From Campylobacter porcelli (lineage in GTDB: Bacteria > Campylobacterota > Campylobacteria > Campylobacterales > Campylobacteraceae), in the NCBI RefSeq assembly GCF_002139855.1, contig NZ_CP018789.1:1488001-1552000 (forward strand): a stretch of DNA of 64,000 bases, given 5' to 3'. Under the pieces are notes generated by a model that was not told the DNA's origin, did no database searches, and saw nothing but the letters and a program-made list of their open reading frames with translations. Below, piece by piece: positions 26,456 to 34,535 of this stretch (its first letter is position 1; each line of letters begins with the position of its first letter). The position numbers and the translations under genes are program-made.

Positions 26456-27736
26456 ATGAAATTAGTCAAACTAAGCTTATCTGCTATTATAAGCGTAGCT
26501 ACCATCTCAAGCGTATCAAACGCTAAGACACTTGAAGATAATGGGGGGGGGTATTCTCCTTTAACTACTTCAAGCGTGTCAAGTGCTGGGATACTTGAAG
26601 ATACCATGAAAAATATAGATATATCAGGGTATTCAAGATATAGATATGATAGCGAATATAATGATATTGAAGGTTATATTAATAAACATAGATTTACATC
26701 TGATATAAATTTTCAATCTGCTTTAGATGATAATTTCTTTGGCGTTATCGGCTTTAGGTATGATAGCGGCGATAACTCTGGCGAAAATTCTGACGCTGCT
26801 ACCCAGGTAGGGACAAATGATACGGGCTTTAACTATGATAATTATGGTCAAACATTCAATGTTCGCCAATTCTACCTAGGATACAAAGCTGGTAACACCA
26901 CTATCACAGCTGGTCGCCAAGTGCTAGGCACATTCTTTACTGATGATATGGTAGGCACTGGTATTAAAGTGCTTAATAACGATATTAACGGGCTTACTTT
27001 AGCTGGTATGGCATTTGATAACCTTCAAAATGATAATGATATTAGGACGAGATTTTATTTCATTGGCAAGAGAAACTCCCCGCAAGCAGAATTTGTAACC
27101 GATAGAAATCTCTATAGCGTAGCTGCTATTGGCTCATATGATCTAGTTAGCTTCCAGCTATGGTATGCTGCTATTGATAGCGTAGCTCAACTATACGCTA
27201 CTGATTTGCTAATAGGAGCAAATATAGCCGATATAGATCTCAGCTTACAAGCTCAATACGCTGGCTCAAGTATGTGGGCAGAAAATTTTAGACTTGGTTT
27301 AGTATTGCCTTTAGATGATGCTAAATTTGCAGCTATAGAAGCTGGCGCTAAAGCCTTTGGCTTTGATGCGAATGCCGGTTATGTATGGTTTGATACAGAT
27401 GCAGTGTCGTTAATCTCATTTGAAGACCAAGGTAGTTTTATAGACGCTGGTGAAAATATACTAGAATACTCTTTAATAAGTGGCGAAAATAAATATTGGT
27501 TTTTAAAAGCTGGTTATACATTTGCTAATAAAGTAAGAGTAGGTGCTGACTATGTATCTGGCGAAGTAACACGCAAAAGAATCAACTCAACTACCAATGA
27601 GTATGAAGCCGTAGCTAGAGTGGATTATAAATATAGCAAAAAGCTAAATTTTAAAGCTTGGTACTCATATATCAATAGAGATACAATTATAGGAGATTAT
27701 AAACATTTAAGATTTGAGGCTAGATATAATTTTTAA
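26456..27736 (+). CDS. MOMP/Opr-family outer membrane porin, probably phase-variable
   Basis: The 426-residue protein has a signal peptide (MKLVKLSLSAIISVATISSVSNA) and the body of a Campylobacter major-outer-membrane-protein-type porin: IDISGYSRYRYDSEYND, FGVIGFRYDSGD, NVRQFYLGYKAGNTTITAGRQ, and a C-terminal beta strand ending in phenylalanine (FEARYNF). A G9 tract at 26543-26551 lies about 30 codons in. Loss or gain of one G gives a stop within about 20 codons, so expression should switch on and off; this copy is on. The SSVSxAxxLED stretch occurs twice, once on each side of the tract. The ATG at 26456 is preferred over the one at 26444, which lies in the ribosome site. Confidence 0.87.
   Translation: MKLVKLSLSAIISVATISSVSNAKTLEDNGGGYSPLTTSSVSSAGILEDTMKNIDISGYSRYRYDSEYNDIEGYINKHRFTSDINFQSALDDNFFGVIGFRYDSGDNSGENSDAATQVGTNDTGFNYDNYGQTFNVRQFYLGYKAGNTTITAGRQVLGTFFTDDMVGTGIKVLNNDINGLTLAGMAFDNLQNDNDIRTRFYFIGKRNSPQAEFVTDRNLYSVAAIGSYDLVSFQLWYAAIDSVAQLYATDLLIGANIADIDLSLQAQYAGSSMWAENFRLGLVLPLDDAKFAAIEAGAKAFGFDANAGYVWFDTDAVSLISFEDQGSFIDAGENILEYSLISGENKYWFLKAGYTFANKVRVGADYVSGEVTRKRINSTTNEYEAVARVDYKYSKKLNFKAWYSYINRDTIIGDYKHLRFEARYNF
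26543..26551 (+). repeat. Homopolymer G9 at the start of the porin coding region
   Basis: Encodes GlyGlyGly just after the signal peptide, between two imperfect direct repeats (about 26508-26541 and 26570-26604). Confidence 0.9.
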
Positions 27737-28440
27737 TTTTATAGCACCCCCCCCCACAAAACCAGCGAATGCGACCCATTTAGGGGTGGTTTCCTTGAGT
27801 GGGGTACCCCTATTTTTTACTTCGCAGGTCAGCAAAACCAGCGAATGTGACCCCGAAGGGGTGGGTTTCTGTAAAGCCGACCTTTGCGACAAAATTTTCG
27901 CAAAAGCAAAATAACCTAAATGGTTGTTTTACGGCGAAAATTTGGAATTTTAAATATTTTTCGATTTTTATGTTAAGTGAAATAATCTATATTATTTTTA
28001 TTTTTAAGTGGGAAGGGGGACGCTTTTTGGCAGTTGAGTGGTGCAATAGTCAAACGATACTAACTATCGTTTGACGGCACTACGAAACATAAGAGCGAAG
28101 CTACCTTGCCCTTCCCCCTTAACAACCCCCAACCCCTTGTAAAAGCCTTTCAAGGTTGCTGAGCTAACGCTCAGGTTTTAATAAAACAAATTCGGAGTAA
28201 ATAGGGGTACCCCATTTATGGGGACTTCAATGTTTGCTACTTTAGCACGGACTTTGTTCGTGCGTTAAAAGTAGGTAAAAATAGGATAGGGGAAACTGTT
28301 TTGGCTTTCAAATTTTAGTTTCCCCTGTCCCTTAAAGAAAAGAAATTAAAAAAAGTTTATCATTTGATGACACTACGAAACATAAGAGCGAAGCTACCTT
28401 ATCCTTCCCCATTAAAAATGATTTAACTTTTAAATTCCTA
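27737..28440. repeat. Intergenic palindromic repeat block C (with a C9 tract)
   Basis: Starts with a C9 tract at 27747-27755 directly after the porin stop. Bases 27891-27945 repeat the hairpin of 2342-2397. Bases 28003-28122 repeat the roughly 116-bp element of 2920-3036, including the central stem CAAACGATA/TATCGTTTG at 28051-28073. A partial third copy follows at about 28365-28420. No coding potential beyond repeat-derived open frames. Confidence 0.8.
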
Positions 28441-28634
28441 TTAAAATAAAAACTCATCTTTTCCAAATTTAATTATAAAACCATTACAAATTTATTTAAT
28501 AACCTAAATTTATAAATTTTCTTAAATTTTCATCTAGTTAATATCTAGAGTAATGTGATGAATTTAAGCCAAATTTAATGAAAATTTGAAAAATTTATAT
28601 TAAATTTGCACTTTTTTTAAAAAAAGTGTTAAAT

Positions 28635-28645
28635 CCCCCCCCCCC
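28635..28645 (+). repeat. Homopolymer C11 just upstream of the flagellin promoter
   Basis: Eleven Cs end three bases before the -35-like TAAA. A perfect 20-bp palindrome, CACTTTTTTTAAAAAAAGTG, sits at 28609-28628. Confidence 0.9.
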
Positions 28646-28648
28646 ATA

Positions 28649-28675
28649 TAAACAATTTAATCTACCTTGCGATAT
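28649..28675 (+). promoter_or_regulatory. Sigma-28 (FliA) promoter of the flagellin gene
   Basis: TAAA at 28649-28652, 15 bases, then TGCGATAT at 28668-28675. This fits the sigma-28 pattern TAAA-N15-GCCGATAA, with the CGATAT form common in Campylobacter. The ATG is 61 bases downstream of the -10 end. Confidence 0.8.
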
Positions 28676-28736
28676 AATCAAATAAGCCTAAGCAAAGGAT
28701 TAAGCTTAAGGCAAATTTCTTTTAAAAGGATATAAT

Positions 28737-30314
28737 ATGAGTTTTAGAATAAACACCAACATAGCAGCTATGAATGCTCATGCTAACTCAGTAGTAAATG
28801 ATAGAGCTCTTAGTAGCTCACTAGGTCGCCTTAGCTCTGGTCTTAGGATACAAACAGCAGCTGATGATGCCTCAGGGCTTGTTATAGCTGATAGCTTAAA
28901 ATCTCAAGCAAATTCTCTAGGTCAGGCTATATCTAATGGTAATGACGCTATAGGTATAGTCCAAACAGCTGATAAGGCTATGGATGAGCAGATTAAAATA
29001 CTTGATACTATTAAAACTAAAGCTATCCAAGCAGCTCAAGATGGACAAAATAGTGATTCAAGAAGAGCTTTACAAAACGATATATCAAGACTACTTGAAG
29101 AGCTTGATATGATAGCTACTACTACAAGCTTTAATGGACAACAACTATTAAATGGTAACTTCTCAAACAAAAACTTCCAAATAGGTGCTTATAGCAATGA
29201 GACTGCTAAGGTAAGTATAGGGGCTACAAATTCAAATACTATAGGGCATACGAGGTTTGAGACTACGAATAATGGTATATTCTCTACTGTATCCGCATTG
29301 TCAGCACAAGATGTTATTGTAAAACTCAGTGGCGTAGATGGTTTTCCTAATGGATACACATTCCAAACAATCTCTGGAACGGTTTTAAAAACCGATGGCT
29401 ACAAAGCAATCGCTGAAATGATGAATGGCGTAAGCGATAAAACTGGTGTAAAAGTAAATGTAAATAATACACAAATTTTTAGTACTGCCGTAAAAGCTGG
29501 AGATATCAAAAATTTAATGATTAATGGTGTAACAATTGGCAATATAAAAACCCAAGCCAATGACGCTGATAACGCTCTAATCGGAGCAATCAACTCTAAA
29601 AAAGATGAAACTGGAGTAGAGGCTAGTTTAGATAATGGTCGTTTAGTATTAGCAGCTAAAGATGGTAGAGCGATTGTTGTTGGAACATTCTCTGATAGTT
29701 ATACGGCAATGGGTGGTAGATTGTCTGGTGCTTCTACTGGAAGCGTAGCTGGTCAAGGTGCAGTATTCTTAGGTCAAATAACCTTTGTCCGCCAAGATGC
29801 TAGAGATATTAAAGTTGGCATTCAAGGTATTTCGCAAGTTTCTGGTTTATCAGATGCGGCTATTAGTTTTGCTTCGGTAGCTTCAAATGCCTATAATCAA
29901 GCTTCGGTAAATTTAAAATATATGAATTCTGGAACTATTAGTTCAGCACTTGCTAAAGCAATGGGTTATTTCGATGGTGGAGCCTCTAATGCTGGTGGCT
30001 GGGGCGATCAAGCCGGTGGGGTAAATACTTATGGCGGAGCTCAAGCTATGGTAGATGTAGCTGAATCAGCTAGAAAAACGCTAGATAAACTAAGAGCAGA
30101 TCTAGGCTCAGTCCAGAACCAATTAGTAGCTACGATTAATAATATCACAGTTACCCAAGTCAATGTCAAATCCGCTGAAAGCCAAATAAGAGATGTGGAT
30201 TTTGCTAGTGAGAGTGCGAATTTCTCTAAATTTAATATCCTAGCTCAAAGTGGTAGCTACGCTATGAGCCAAGCTAACGCTGTCCAACAAAATATATTAA
30301 GATTGTTACAATAA
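28737..30314 (+). CDS. fla: Flagellin
   Basis: The 525-residue protein has the conserved flagellin ends: N-terminal [18 protein letters not shown] with [21 protein letters not shown], and C-terminal [19 protein letters not shown] ... [17 protein letters not shown]. These form the D0/D1 filament core and the type III export signal. The middle third (about residues 190-400) is variable and Ser/Thr-rich, the usual region of O-glycosylation. Only one flagellin gene is in the window, so FlaA or FlaB cannot be told apart; the sigma-28 promoter is FlaA-like. PseA and Maf genes nearby fit glycan supply and transfer. An AAAAGGA ribosome site precedes the ATG. Confidence 0.94.
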   Translation: MSFRINTNIAAMNAHANSVVNDRALSSSLGRLSSGLRIQTAADDASGLVIADSLKSQANSLGQAISNGNDAIGIVQTADKAMDEQIKILDTIKTKAIQAAQDGQNSDSRRALQNDISRLLEELDMIATTTSFNGQQLLNGNFSNKNFQIGAYSNETAKVSIGATNSNTIGHTRFETTNNGIFSTVSALSAQDVIVKLSGVDGFPNGYTFQTISGTVLKTDGYKAIAEMMNGVSDKTGVKVNVNNTQIFSTAVKAGDIKNLMINGVTIGNIKTQANDADNALIGAINSKKDETGVEASLDNGRLVLAAKDGRAIVVGTFSDSYTAMGGRLSGASTGSVAGQGAVFLGQITFVRQDARDIKVGIQGISQVSGLSDAAISFASVASNAYNQASVNLKYMNSGTISSALAKAMGYFDGGASNAGGWGDQAGGVNTYGGAQAMVDVAESARKTLDKLRADLGSVQNQLVATINNITVTQVNVKSAESQIRDVDFASESANFSKFNILAQSGSYAMSQANAVQQNILRLLQ

Positions 30315-30356
30315 TTTAATCTGTGCTTTGCACAGGTTTAAATTATTGTTTTATTT
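30310..30356 (+). terminator. Rho-independent terminator of the flagellin gene
   Basis: A long stem AATAATTTAATCTGTGC / GCACAGGTTTAAATTATT around a TTT loop, followed by GTTTTATTT. It begins within the stop codon region. Confidence 0.85.
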
Positions 30357-30357
30357 C

Positions 30358-30958
30358 TAACTTCGCAGCTGAGCTAAGCCCAGCTTTGCGACAAGGAGCT
30401 ACGCTCCCTTGACCCACCTAAAGCCCCACAAGTGGGGTACCCCATTTATGGGGACTTTAGTTTGATTAAACTTTTCTAAAGTTTATCGCAAAGGTCGGCT
30501 CCGCTGACCTGCGAAGTTAAAATAATTTTAAGGGGGAAGGGCAAGGTAGCTTCGCTCTTATGTTTCGTAGTGTCGTTAAATGATGGCTATCCATCATTTA
30601 ACTATCACGCTACTCAACTGCCAAAAAGCGTCCCCCTTCCCACTTAAAAAGAAAAAATTTCTTTGATATTCCAAATTTTCGCCAAAAACTCCTTCGAGTT
30701 TTTTGTTGCGAAAATTTTCTTTAAGGGACAGGGGAAACTATTTTTAACTTCGCAGTGGAGCAAAGCTCCACTTTGCGACAAGAAGCTACGCTCCCTTGAC
30801 CCACCTGAAGCCCCACAAGTGGGGTACCCCATTTATGGGGACTTTAGTATTTGCTACTTTAGCACGGACTTCGTTCGTGCGTTAAAAGTAGGTAAAAATG
30901 GGTTTTCCCTATCCCTTAAAAATCAGAGCCCCTTCCCAGTTTGGCATTTTTATTTTAT
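30358..30958. repeat. Intergenic palindromic repeat block D
   Basis: Bases 30527-30650 are the roughly 116-bp element in the opposite orientation to the copy in block C. Its central stem has different bases (TTAAATGATGG/CCATCATTTAA at 30576-30601) but still pairs. Bases 30671-30718 repeat the hairpin of block A. Two copies of a GTGGGGTACCCCATTTATGG module lie at about 30430 and 30820. No convincing gene. Confidence 0.8.
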
Positions 30959-30959
30959 A

Positions 30960-30983
30960 AAAACTGAGCTATAGCTCAGTTTT
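30960..30983 (-). terminator. Palindromic terminator of the autotransporter gene
   Basis: A perfect 24-bp palindrome (AAAACTGAGCTA and its complement), followed on the minus strand by TTTTTAT. It lies 23 bases past the autotransporter stop. Confidence 0.8.
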
Positions 30984-31005
30984 CTTTTTATCTATTTATT
31001 TTAAA

Positions 31006-32568
31006 TTAAAACTTATACTTAACCCCTAGTGTTCCATTATAGATTTTCTCATTATTTCTTAGTTTTGCTCCTATGTTGGCATTTATGCTAAATGAGTTAT
31101 TTAGAGATACTTCAGCACCTAAGGTTGTGTTTATATAGGTGTGTTTTTTCTCATCAGCTTGACTTATTATACTATACTCATTTCCTACGAAATTTGCTAC
31201 ACTATCTGTGCCACTTTTGTATATATCTCTCTCAAGGGCTGGTTTGAAATAGAAGTAGCTATACTCATCATAGTATTTTCTAAGCTCAACTCCTAATTTA
31301 GCAGTGGCGTTTTTATTAGTTGTTTTATTATAGTGTAAGTTTATATCTCCACTCTCATTAAAATCTTTTGTTTTTATATAATTATAATTTAGTCCAATAA
31401 GTGGCTTTATAAATATATTATTAGTATCAAATACATATCCATACTCTAGCTCAATCCCAGCAAAATTAGTATCATAATCAGCTGTGTAGATACTATTTAA
31501 TACATTCTTGCTATAATCACTCTTACTAATTCCATAGTAGATTTTACTATCTAGTTCTGAATTTCCAAAGAAGCTTTTTGAGTAGATACCAAGTTGGTAG
31601 TTATCACTACTATTTACTATATTATCTCCACTGCTTTTTGCTTTAGCATAGCTAAAGAATACTCCAACTATATCACTATCAAATGCATAATCATATCCAA
31701 ATATAAAACCATATATCTTAGTATCTGGGCTATTTTTTAAATATGCTTTAGCTCCTAAGATATTAGCCCATAGATTATTATTAGTTTCAAATCTCTTTGT
31801 ATAGTCTCTAATCATACAAGCTAAAGCCTCATCATCACAAGAGGCAAACTCTACCCCATCAAGGTTTTTTATAGCTGAGGCTAGAGCCATACTACTATTA
31901 TTTGGATTTAATAAAGATATAACCCTAGCATCAAGAGCATTTTTACTTAAGCTTATTATAGAGTTTATATTTGTATTTAGCTTTAATGCTTCAAGGGAGT
32001 TTTGGATTGAGTTTTTCTCTAAAGATTGTAGTTCTTTGATGGCGGTGTTGAAGATTTCTTGGGCGAGTTCTACGGCAACTTTATAGCCACCACCATTATT
32101 ACTATATTGACTAATATCTACTCCTAAATTTACATTTGGGTCTTCTATAAATTCTACTAATAAAAACTTACCCATTTGATAAGCATTTTTTCCATAAACC
32201 CAGTCATCACGATCGATAGGATTTTGGCGAGTATTTTGATAAGTTATCAAGGCCTCACCAAGAGCTTTTAAGTCAGAAAATTCTGGAGTTTTTGCTATCA
32301 TATCTGCGTATTTATCGATTTGACTTTGGATTTGGCTGGCATCTAGATTAGGCAATTTATTAAACTCATTAATTTCATTAGTGCGTTGCTCTTGGGTTTT
32401 AGGCGTGCAAGTCAAACACACACCATTATTTACAAGCTCATAAAAGTCTTGTATATATTTATTAGAGTTTTTTGGGTCGTTGATAGGGTCATAAACCCAG
32501 TTAGCGTGTAGTGAGCCGCTTAAACCAAAGCTAATTATAGCCGCACTTGTAATTTTAGAAATTTTCAT
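31006..32568 (-). CDS. Autotransporter with C-terminal beta-barrel
   Basis: A 520-residue protein with a signal peptide (MKISKITSAAIISFGLSGSLHA), a helical passenger of about 230 residues, and an autotransporter barrel from about residue 260 (NNLWANILGAKAYL) to the last strand NGTLGVKYKF ending in phenylalanine. The passenger carries cysteines in CLTCTP and in a DDEALACMIRD loop. The barrel resembles that of the 798-residue autotransporter at 48989-51385, but the passengers differ. A G8 tract abuts its -10 box, so transcription may vary by slippage. The ribosome site AAGGAGG is strong. Confidence 0.85.
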   Translation of the reverse strand: MKISKITSAAIISFGLSGSLHANWVYDPINDPKNSNKYIQDFYELVNNGVCLTCTPKTQEQRTNEINEFNKLPNLDASQIQSQIDKYADMIAKTPEFSDLKALGEALITYQNTRQNPIDRDDWVYGKNAYQMGKFLLVEFIEDPNVNLGVDISQYSNNGGGYKVAVELAQEIFNTAIKELQSLEKNSIQNSLEALKLNTNINSIISLSKNALDARVISLLNPNNSSMALASAIKNLDGVEFASCDDEALACMIRDYTKRFETNNNLWANILGAKAYLKNSPDTKIYGFIFGYDYAFDSDIVGVFFSYAKAKSSGDNIVNSSDNYQLGIYSKSFFGNSELDSKIYYGISKSDYSKNVLNSIYTADYDTNFAGIELEYGYVFDTNNIFIKPLIGLNYNYIKTKDFNESGDINLHYNKTTNKNATAKLGVELRKYYDEYSYFYFKPALERDIYKSGTDSVANFVGNEYSIISQADEKKHTYINTTLGAEVSLNNSFSINANIGAKLRNNEKIYNGTLGVKYKF

Positions 32569-32602
32569 ATTGCCTCCTTAAAATTGTAAATTTAAAGTGG
32601 GT

Positions 32603-32616
32603 ATTATACCCCCCCC
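32603..32616 (-). promoter_or_regulatory. Promoter of the autotransporter gene with a G8 tract in the spacer
   Basis: On the minus strand eight Gs (32616-32609) are followed directly by TATAAT (32608-32603), about 35 bases before the ATG. A change in tract length would change the distance between the -10 box and whatever lies upstream. Confidence 0.7.
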
Positions 32617-32817
32617 ATTAATCTAAGCTTAAATTTTGATAAATTAGGTAAATTTAAATAAAAAATAAGTAAAATATTTGATTGTTGTTACAAATTGCCA
32701 CACTTTTCAAGCTCCTTGTAATGAAAAAGACTATAATAAAATCATTGATAAAATATAGCTCAAATTTAATTTATTAAAATATAATAACCATTTAAATCAA
32801 TTCATCAAAGGACAAAA

Positions 32818-33993
32818 GTGAAGCTAAAAAAGATTAAACCGCTTGATAATGGGTATTTAGAAAGCATTGGATTTGGCTGGCATACCGATCTAGATGGTAG
32901 CAAATATATCGCTGATGAGCTAGTAAGCATAACCCAAGATGAGGCCGAGAAATTCTATGAAGCGGCAAATGAGCTTTATGATATGTATGTGGCTGCGGCT
33001 GAGTATGTGATTGATAATGATCTATTTCATGAGCTTGGAATTCCATTTAATCTAGTTGATATTATTAAGGCTAGTTGGGAAAATGATGTTCACTGGCACA
33101 TATATGGTAGATTTGATTTAGCTGGTGGGGTAGATGGCAAGCCTATTAAGCTTATTGAATTTAACGCTGATACGCCTACAAGTCTTTTTGAGACTGCGAT
33201 TATCCAGTGGGCGATGCTGAAATTTAATAATCTTAATGAAGCTAAGCAATTTAATGATTTGTATGAGGCTTTGGTGGAGAACTTCAAACGCTTAGTAACC
33301 CTTGAGGAGGATACTAGTAGATTTGATGAGTATTATGAAGGGTGGAAAATCCTATTTAGCTCTATTGCTGGTAGTAATGAAGATGAGAATACCACAAGAT
33401 TGCTTGAAGCTGCTGCTAGGGACGCTGGGTTTATATGCGATTTTGCCTTTGTAGATGAAGTGGGCTTTGATGATGAAGGGGGGATATTTTGGAATGAGAA
33501 AAACTGGGAGTATTGGTTTAAGCTTATTCCATGGGAGATGATAGCCATAGATGAGAGCGATCTGGCTCTAATAATTAAAAACATAATGAATAATCAAAAG
33601 GCCATAATCTTAAATCCAGCTTATACTCTACTATTTCAAAGCAAGGGGATTATGAAAATTTTATGGGATTTATATCCTAATCATCCGCTTTTACTAGAGA
33701 GTAGCTACCAGCCATTAAGTGGCAAAAAACAGGTCAAAAAGCCGTTTTTAGCAAGAGAAGGGGCAAATGTATCTATCATAAATAGCGATGGCAGTATAGA
33801 GACTCAAAATGGCGGCGAGTATGATAATGGCAAATTTTTATATCAAGAGTTTGCTAATTTTGCTAAAGATGATAATGGCGATAGCTATCAAGCGGGGGTA
33901 TTTTTCGCTTTTGAGGGGTGCGCTTTGGGCTTTAGAAAAGGCAAGGATATTATAGATAATTACTCTAAATTTGTAGGCCATATAATAGAGTGA
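32818..33993 (+). CDS. Glutathionylspermidine synthase-family ATP-grasp protein
   Basis: The 391-residue protein matches the GSP_synth (YgiC/YjfC-type) family: WHTDLDGSKYIADELV near the N-terminus, WHIYGRFDLAGG and KLIEFNADTPTSLFETAI near 95-125, then NPAYTLLFQSKGIMKILWDL, KKPFLAREGANVSI, and ending in YQEF...AGVFFAFEGCALGFRKG. Homologues are ATP-grasp ligases of uncertain substrate; true glutathionylspermidine synthesis is not implied. The GTG start has a good AAAGGA ribosome site. It overlaps ubiX by four bases (GTGA). Confidence 0.87.
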   Translation: MKLKKIKPLDNGYLESIGFGWHTDLDGSKYIADELVSITQDEAEKFYEAANELYDMYVAAAEYVIDNDLFHELGIPFNLVDIIKASWENDVHWHIYGRFDLAGGVDGKPIKLIEFNADTPTSLFETAIIQWAMLKFNNLNEAKQFNDLYEALVENFKRLVTLEEDTSRFDEYYEGWKILFSSIAGSNEDENTTRLLEAAARDAGFICDFAFVDEVGFDDEGGIFWNEKNWEYWFKLIPWEMIAIDESDLALIIKNIMNNQKAIILNPAYTLLFQSKGIMKILWDLYPNHPLLLESSYQPLSGKKQVKKPFLAREGANVSIINSDGSIETQNGGEYDNGKFLYQEFANFAKDDNGDSYQAGVFFAFEGCALGFRKGKDIIDNYSKFVGHIIE

Positions 33994-34535
33994 AGCTAAT
34001 AGTCGCAATAAGTGGAGCTAGTGGAGCTCATCTTGGGATTAAACTAGCTAATACCACGCTAGATTTAGGCATAGATACCAGCGTGATAATCACTCCAAAT
34101 GCTAAGCTATCAATGCAAAAAGAGAATTTAAGCCTTGATATTAATGAGAAAATTCAAATTTATGATAATAGCGATATATCCGCACCCCCAGCTAGTGGCT
34201 CAGCTATGTATGATGCGATGATAGTCGCACCTTGCTCTATTAATACTTTAGCTAAAATTAGCTGTGGGATAAGCGATAATTTGCTATTAAGGGCTGCTGC
34301 GGTGATGATAAAGGAGCGTAGAAATTTGATTTTAGGGGTGCGTGAGTCGCCACTTAGTGCTATATCCTTGCGTCAGATGGCAGATCTTGCTAGTATGGGG
34401 GTTGGGATAGTGCCACCGATTTTGGGATATTATACTCAGCCTAGCAGTGTTAGCCAGATTGAGAATTTCATAATAGCAAAATGGCTAGATAGCCTAAATA
34501 TCAAACACAACCTAATAAGGCGATGGAATGGATAA
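33990..34535 (+). CDS. ubiX: Flavin prenyltransferase
   Basis: UbiX attaches a dimethylallyl group to FMN, making the prenylated flavin needed by UbiD-type decarboxylases. The 181-residue product starts MKLIVAISGASGAHLGIKL, the family's FMN-binding loop, with the PCSINTLAKISCGISDNLLLRAA segment near residues 78-100 and a RESPLSAISLRQM segment near 117-129. The start is a GTG overlapping the previous stop; it overlaps the maf gene downstream by eight bases. Confidence 0.94.
   Translation: MKLIVAISGASGAHLGIKLANTTLDLGIDTSVIITPNAKLSMQKENLSLDINEKIQIYDNSDISAPPASGSAMYDAMIVAPCSINTLAKISCGISDNLLLRAAAVMIKERRNLILGVRESPLSAISLRQMADLASMGVGIVPPILGYYTQPSSVSQIENFIIAKWLDSLNIKHNLIRRWNG

Noticed and set aside
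27707-28074. Open frames of 61-91 codons after the porin gene
   Set aside because: Same repeat-derived sequence as block B; no independent support.
28003-28440. Possible CRISPR array in the intergenic repeats
   Set aside because: Repeats are palindromic modules of uneven length and spacing, without regular spacers; no cas genes are present.
30644-30974. Open frames of 62 and 103 codons after the flagellin gene
   Set aside because: Produced by repeat block D.
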